A program made the position numbers and the translations under genes. 9,103 nt of DNA. It comes from Streptosporangiaceae bacterium (GTDB taxonomy: Bacteria; Actinomycetota; Actinomycetes; Streptosporangiales; Streptosporangiaceae). The notes under the pieces are model-generated. The model was not told where the DNA came from and did no database searches. It saw only the letters and a program-made list of their open reading frames with translations. Shown in pieces: positions 5,885 to 9,103 of the stretch. Where the stretch lies: assembly GCA_030040475.1 (NCBI GenBank), contig JASHTQ010000017.1, positions 1-9,103 of the forward strand, given 5' to 3'. Every line of letters begins with the position of its first letter. Within the stretch, counting starts at the first letter, position 1.

Positions 5885-7734
5885 GACGCCCACCGCAGGC
5901 CGGCCAGCTCGGCGACCAGGCCGGTCATCCGGTCATCGGGTTCGGCTGGGGGGTGGATGAGCACCCCGGCGATGAGTCCGCGGAGTCGGCCGACGCTGTC
6001 CAGCATGGCGGAAACGGGGTCGGCCGCGGCGCGCTCGGCTTCCGCCGGAGACGGGGGCGCGGCGCCCGGGACCTCGTGGATGACCCGCATGACCGCCTTG
6101 GGGTCGCTGAACGGCGCGAAGACGGCGAGGACCGGCACGTCGGTACCGTGCTTGCGCAGCTCGCTGAGCAGGCGCAAGGTGGCGTCGGGGTGGTAGATCA
6201 CGTCCGTGACCAGGAAATGGGCGCCGGCTTCAGCCTTTTCCCTGGACCTGGCCAGCTCGTGGCTCCGGTCGGCCGTCGCGGTGTGGACGCAGGCGCCGAT
6301 CACGAAGCGGGTCCGGTCGGGCACGGGAACGCCGCGCCAGTCTGCTCCCTCGTTCAGTCCTGCCAGTACCGCGATGAGACGGACCGAATCGACCTCGCCA
6401 AGGGAGGCGGGGTCCGGGTAGTCGCCGACCGCCCACGGCGTTCCGCTCCTGCACACCACGGTCTGCACGCCGAGCGCGTAACCGCCGAGCAGGTCGGCCT
6501 GAAGCGCGGCCAGGCTCCGGCCTGCCGTCTCGGTGTCGACCATGACGTCGGCTCCGGCCCGTTCTCGCAGCACGGCCGCGGCCGCCACCGGGCTGACGCG
6601 CGCGGAGGTCTCCTGGCCGATGATCGCCAGGAGATCCGCGCCGGCCGAGACGAGTCCGGCCGCGTGGCTCGTAAACTGCGGGATGTCCTGCCCCCCCGGC
6701 GTCCGCACTCCGGCCGCCACCACGAAGCTGCCCCGGTCCAGCCATCCGGCCGGCGGCCGGGGCGCTGGCTTCGGCGGCATGGCCAGCACCGCCGTCGGCC
6801 GCCGGGCGGGACCGGGAGGAGCCGTGCCCGGCCTGGGCCGCAGGCCCTTCACTGCGCGTGCCATTGCCCTGATGTGCGCCGGGGTGGTGCCGCAGCATCC
6901 GCCCACCAGCGATGCGCCGGTGGCGGCGAACCGGCGGGACGCCTCCGCGAAGTACTCGGTGTCGCGCGCATAGCGCAGCTGGCGCCCGAGACGGCGAGGC
7001 ACGCCCGCGTTGGGCTGGACGCTGATCGGCAGCGCGGCTCCGGCGGCGAGCCCGGCCACGACGTCCTGCAGCACGGCCGGCCCGATGGTACAGTTCGCGC
7101 CGATCGCCGTCACCTTCAGCTCGGCGAGCGCGGCCGCCGCGGCGCGGGGTTCCTCGCCGCCCAGGGTCTTGCCGTCGTCGCCGAAGGTGAGCTGGGCGAT
7201 CACCGGCAGGTCACACTCGGCGAGCGCGACGGACGCGGCCTGTGCCAGTGACTCGGTGTCGCCGAAGGTCTCCAGGATGATCAGATCGACCCAGCTGGCC
7301 AGGATGGCGATCTGCTCGCGCAGGATCGGCTCGCGATCCGCGTGCGGGGTGCGCGGCGCCGCGGCGCTCACCACCGGTCCGACACTGCCCGCCACCAGCG
7401 CGCGGGAGCCGGCTTCCCGCACGGCCTCGCGCGCGAGGCGCGCCCCGGCGATGTTGATCTCCGCCACGCCGTCCTGCAGGCCGGCCCGGGCCAGCCGCAG
7501 CCGGTTGGCGTCGAAGGTGTTGGTCTGCACGATGTCCGCGCCGGCCGCCAGGTACGCCGCGTGCAGGTCACGGACGAGATCGGGCCTGGCCAGGTTGAGC
7601 TCGGACAGGGACCGGTCAAGCGGAACCCCGGCCGAATGCAGCATCGTCCCCATCGCGCCGTCGCACACCAGCACCCGGGTGCGCAGCAGGCGGTCAAGCG
7701 CCGGGCGGGAATCCGGCCTCGGGTCCGTGTCCAT
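5881..7734 (-). CDS. Homocysteine S-methyltransferase fused to a methylenetetrahydrofolate reductase-like domain
   Basis: Two domains in 617 residues, the layout and size of Bacillus YitJ. Residues 15-295 are a zinc-dependent homocysteine S-methyltransferase barrel: VCDGAMGTML (from 23), GADIVQTNTF, the zinc cysteine in GANCTIGP (Cys215), QPNAGVP, and the zinc pair in GGCCGTTPAHI (Cys280, Cys281). A Pro/Arg-rich linker leads to a MetF-like barrel at about 330-600: LQADLLGGYALG, VGDYPDPASLGEVDSVRLI, FVIGACVHTA, KAEAGAHFLVTDVIY, EVPGA. The first domain should move a methyl group to homocysteine. The second normally makes methyltetrahydrofolate, but the positions of E. coli MetF Glu28 and Asp120 appear as Ala339 and Thr431, and the CRDRN-type stretch is gone, so reductase activity is doubtful. 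I chose ATG 7734 because motif I begins 20 residues later and a promoter/operator lies upstream; a GTG at 7941 would reach into the opposite promoter. It overlaps pucR by 4 bp. Confidence 0.88.
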   Translation of the reverse strand: MDTDPRPDSRPALDRLLRTRVLVCDGAMGTMLHSAGVPLDRSLSELNLARPDLVRDLHAAYLAAGADIVQTNTFDANRLRLARAGLQDGVAEINIAGARLAREAVREAGSRALVAGSVGPVVSAAAPRTPHADREPILREQIAILASWVDLIILETFGDTESLAQAASVALAECDLPVIAQLTFGDDGKTLGGEEPRAAAAALAELKVTAIGANCTIGPAVLQDVVAGLAAGAALPISVQPNAGVPRRLGRQLRYARDTEYFAEASRRFAATGASLVGGCCGTTPAHIRAMARAVKGLRPRPGTAPPGPARRPTAVLAMPPKPAPRPPAGWLDRGSFVVAAGVRTPGGQDIPQFTSHAAGLVSAGADLLAIIGQETSARVSPVAAAAVLRERAGADVMVDTETAGRSLAALQADLLGGYALGVQTVVCRSGTPWAVGDYPDPASLGEVDSVRLIAVLAGLNEGADWRGVPVPDRTRFVIGACVHTATADRSHELARSREKAEAGAHFLVTDVIYHPDATLRLLSELRKHGTDVPVLAVFAPFSDPKAVMRVIHEVPGAAPPSPAEAERAAADPVSAMLDSVGRLRGLIAGVLIHPPAEPDDRMTGLVAELAGLRWAS

Positions 7735-7826
7735 CAGGCACCACCAAAGGGCCACGGCCAGTTCCGGGCAGGCGGGATCGCGCTCTCCGGCTACCCGGCT
7801 GACCTCGTTGCCAGCCGATCGCCTAA

Positions 7827-7846
7827 GAGACAGACCGGTCTCACTC
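7827..7846. promoter_or_regulatory. TetR-type operator, copy 1
   Basis: AGACCGGTCT at 7832-7841 is a perfect palindrome; symmetry extends outward with GAG at 7827-7829 and CTC at 7844-7846 after two mismatches on each side. It directly abuts the -10 of the leftward promoter and so would cover the transcription start of the methyltransferase operon. It shares AGAGACAGRCCGGTCTCNCTC with the site at 7948-7973. No regulator for it is intact in the window. Confidence 0.72.
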
Positions 7847-7875
7847 ACTGTACTCGGAGCGGGCAGGCCGGCCAA
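7847..7875 (-). promoter_or_regulatory. Promoter for the methyltransferase-pucR operon
   Basis: On the minus strand TTGGCC (7875-7870) and TACAGT (7852-7847) are separated by exactly 17 nt, a good match to the actinobacterial housekeeping promoter pattern. Transcription would start near 7840, inside operator copy 1, leaving a leader of about 105 nt before the ATG at 7734. Confidence 0.55.
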
Positions 7876-7908
7876 GACCCGGGCCCGAAATAACCCTGTA
7901 ACACCCCG

Positions 7909-7937
7909 TTGACCGTCGCCGGCGGCAGGTTTATGCT
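7909..7937 (+). promoter_or_regulatory. Promoter for the MetE-like gene
   Basis: TTGACC (7909-7914), a 17-nt spacer, and TATGCT (7932-7937) form a strong sigma-70-like promoter. Transcription would start around 7944, just before operator copy 2, giving a leader of roughly 145 nt before the ATG at 8091. Confidence 0.6.
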
Positions 7938-7947
7938 CCACCTAACC

Positions 7948-7973
7948 ATAGAGACAGGCCGGTCTCTCTCTAT
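7948..7973. promoter_or_regulatory. TetR-type operator, copy 2
   Basis: A 26-bp hyphenated palindrome centred at 7960/7961 with 11 of 13 positions paired: ATAGAGACAGGCC on the left mirrors GGTCTCTCTCTAT on the right. It begins 10 nt after the -10 of the rightward promoter, so a bound repressor would block initiation or early elongation of the MetE-like gene. CCTAAC flanks it on both sides as a direct repeat (7941-7946, 7975-7980). The centre lies 124 bp from that of copy 1. Confidence 0.72.
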
Positions 7974-8090
7974 ACCTAACGAGCCTGGGTCCCTGCCTCG
8001 GCGAACGGACATTGTTCCGCCGGGCCGAACGCATTTGCCTGCTGAGCAGGGTCCGCCGCGCTCGCCGACGAGCCAAGGAGGACCAGAGCC
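7974..8090 (+). other. Leader of the MetE-like gene with possible hairpins and a strong ribosome-binding site
   Basis: The untranslated leader contains a GGCGAAC...GTTCCGCC inverted repeat (one bulged base, about 7999-8020) and a CCTGC-TGA-GCAGG hairpin at about 8038-8050. I do not find conserved cores of cobalamin or SAM riboswitches. AAGGAGGA at 8075-8082 sits 8 nt before the ATG at 8091 and is the best ribosome-binding site in the window. Confidence 0.5.
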
Positions 8091-9103
8091 ATGACCGATT
8101 ATGACCCGAGGACCGCGACCGGGATCCCGACCGAGCCGGTGGGCTCGCTGCCGCGGCCGAGCTGGCTACAGCGGGCCTACGCGCGCTACGACGCGGGCGA
8201 GATCACCCGCGAGGAGCTGGAGGCCGAGCAGGACAAGGCGGTCAGGGACTCGATCGAGCACCTGGAGGCGACCGGCGCGCCGATCATCTCCGACGGCGAG
8301 CAGCGCTGGTCGAGCTTTGCCACCTACCCGATCACCGACACGCTGGCCGGCACCGGGCTGGCCGGCCACCTGGCCGGGGACGGCGGGCAGTACTTCGCGA
8401 TCTTCGCCGACGGGCACAACCGGCAGCTGCCCCGGCTGACCGGCGGGCCGTTCCGGTACAAGACCTACGCCGCGGACACGTTGCGTAAGTCGATCGCGCT
8501 GGCAAACCGGCCGATGAAGCAGGCGGTGATCGCCCCGTCCATGCTCGCCCTGCTGTACCCCCTCGATGAGGCGATTCCCGGCTACACCCGGGAGCAGTTC
8601 GAGGACGACCTCGTAAACGAGTGCGAGAAGGACATCAGGCAGGCGTTCGCGGCCGGGGCGGCGCGGGTGTCGGTCGACTTCACCGAGGGGCGGCTGGCCA
8701 CCCGGGCCGACCCCCGCAACCCGTGGACCGGGCGGGGCATGCTGCCGCACTTCATCGAGCTGAACAACCGCGTGATGGAGCGGTTCTCGGCGCAGGAACG
8801 CGCCAGCATCGGCGTCCACACCTGCCCCGGCGGCGACCGGGACTCGGTGCACTCCGCGGACGTGCCGTACAGCGACCTGCTGCCGTCGATGTTCGGCATC
8901 AACGCGGGGTACTTCCTGATCCAGCTGGCCAGCGAGCGGGACAAGGACCCGGTCTACCAGCTGATCGGCGAGAACCTCCGCGACGACGCCGGCGGCGTGG
9001 CCCAGACCGCCTACGTCGGGGTGATCAACCCGCTGAACCCGCGGGTGGAAAGCCCGCAGGAGGTCAGGGACGCGCTGATCCGGGCGGCCAGCTTCATCCC
9101 GAA
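8091..9103 (+). CDS. Short MetE-like zinc methyltransferase (cobalamin-independent methionine synthase family), 3' end outside window
   Basis: From ATG 8091 there are 337 codons, open at the right edge. The protein starts directly in the MetE catalytic barrel (PTEPVGSLPRPSWLQRA) and lacks the N-terminal barrel of the ~750-residue MetE. Seen in order are IISDGEQRWSSFATYPI near residue 65, an APSMLALLYP segment, VSVDFTEGRLA, and the zinc-type His-X-Cys in GVHTCPGGD (His243, Cys245), with Glu282 in QLASERDKD placed like the third ligand. The final Cys expected in the family would lie just past the edge. Such short forms include folate-independent methionine synthases and other zinc thiol methyl/alkyl transferases such as epoxyalkane:coenzyme M transferase, so the substrate is open. 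A homocysteine or related thiol acceptor fits the divergent homocysteine methyltransferase. The start is fixed by AAGGAGGA 8 nt upstream. Promoter and operator lie at 7909-7973. Confidence 0.87.
   Translation, partial: MTDYDPRTATGIPTEPVGSLPRPSWLQRAYARYDAGEITREELEAEQDKAVRDSIEHLEATGAPIISDGEQRWSSFATYPITDTLAGTGLAGHLAGDGGQYFAIFADGHNRQLPRLTGGPFRYKTYAADTLRKSIALANRPMKQAVIAPSMLALLYPLDEAIPGYTREQFEDDLVNECEKDIRQAFAAGAARVSVDFTEGRLATRADPRNPWTGRGMLPHFIELNNRVMERFSAQERASIGVHTCPGGDRDSVHSADVPYSDLLPSMFGINAGYFLIQLASERDKDPVYQLIGENLRDDAGGVAQTAYVGVINPLNPRVESPQEVRDALIRAASFIP

Noticed and set aside
5042..6196. Long plus-strand open frames at 5042-6196 and 5953-7251
   Set aside because: Antisense to pucR and the methyltransferase fusion; low-complexity Arg/Gly/Ala translations without motifs.
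7735..7941. Extended start of the methyltransferase gene at GTG 7941
   Set aside because: The added 69 residues have no family similarity, and the extension would cover the gene's own promoter and operator and the opposite -10 element.
7735..8090. SAM, SAH or cobalamin riboswitch in front of the methionine-related genes
   Set aside because: A GGCTGGCAAC stretch and several hairpins are present, but I could not assemble any known riboswitch core; the operator palindromes account for the likely regulation.

Overview
The window is GC-rich with strong G/C bias at third codon positions, uses GTG as well as ATG starts, and carries PucR-type and TetR-type regulator sequences. This suggests a high-GC actinobacterium; I cannot name the genus. 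The genes fall into two blocks that meet near 4.3-4.5 kb.

Left block (1-4347): Calvin-Benson-Bassham and associated sugar-phosphate genes. The window opens inside the 3' end of a class I (proteobacterial-type) phosphoribulokinase. Overlapping its stop is the broken remnant of a CbbY-like HAD phosphatase that keeps its first and last parts but has lost the middle. Phosphoglycerate kinase lies convergently on the minus strand (1875-658); its reading frame has no stop codon before the window edge. A roughly 355-bp divergent spacer separates it from a class I fructose-bisphosphate aldolase on the plus strand. After a 326-bp gap with an unidentified small ORF comes ribulose-phosphate 3-epimerase. 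RuBisCO is presumably to the left, outside the window.

Right block (4319-9103): a methyl-transfer/methionine block. A minus-strand operon encodes a two-domain homocysteine S-methyltransferase/methylenetetrahydrofolate reductase-like protein, then a PucR-family regulator joined by a GTGA overlap, then a TetR remnant. Two 20-bp direct repeats lie at the 3' end of the PucR frame. Divergent from this operon is a short MetE-like (cobalamin-independent methionine synthase family) gene that runs off the right edge.

The most striking non-coding signal is in the spacer between these two divergent genes (7735-8090). Each direction has a good sigma-70-like promoter with a 17-bp spacer. Just downstream of each -10 lies a copy of the same palindrome, built on AGRCCGGTCT, a TetR-type operator pattern. 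The two methyl-transfer genes are therefore probably controlled together, yet the TetR gene at the end of the operon is only a stub. The reductase domain also appears to lack two residues essential in the MetF family, so the block may do something other than standard methylfolate-dependent methionine synthesis.
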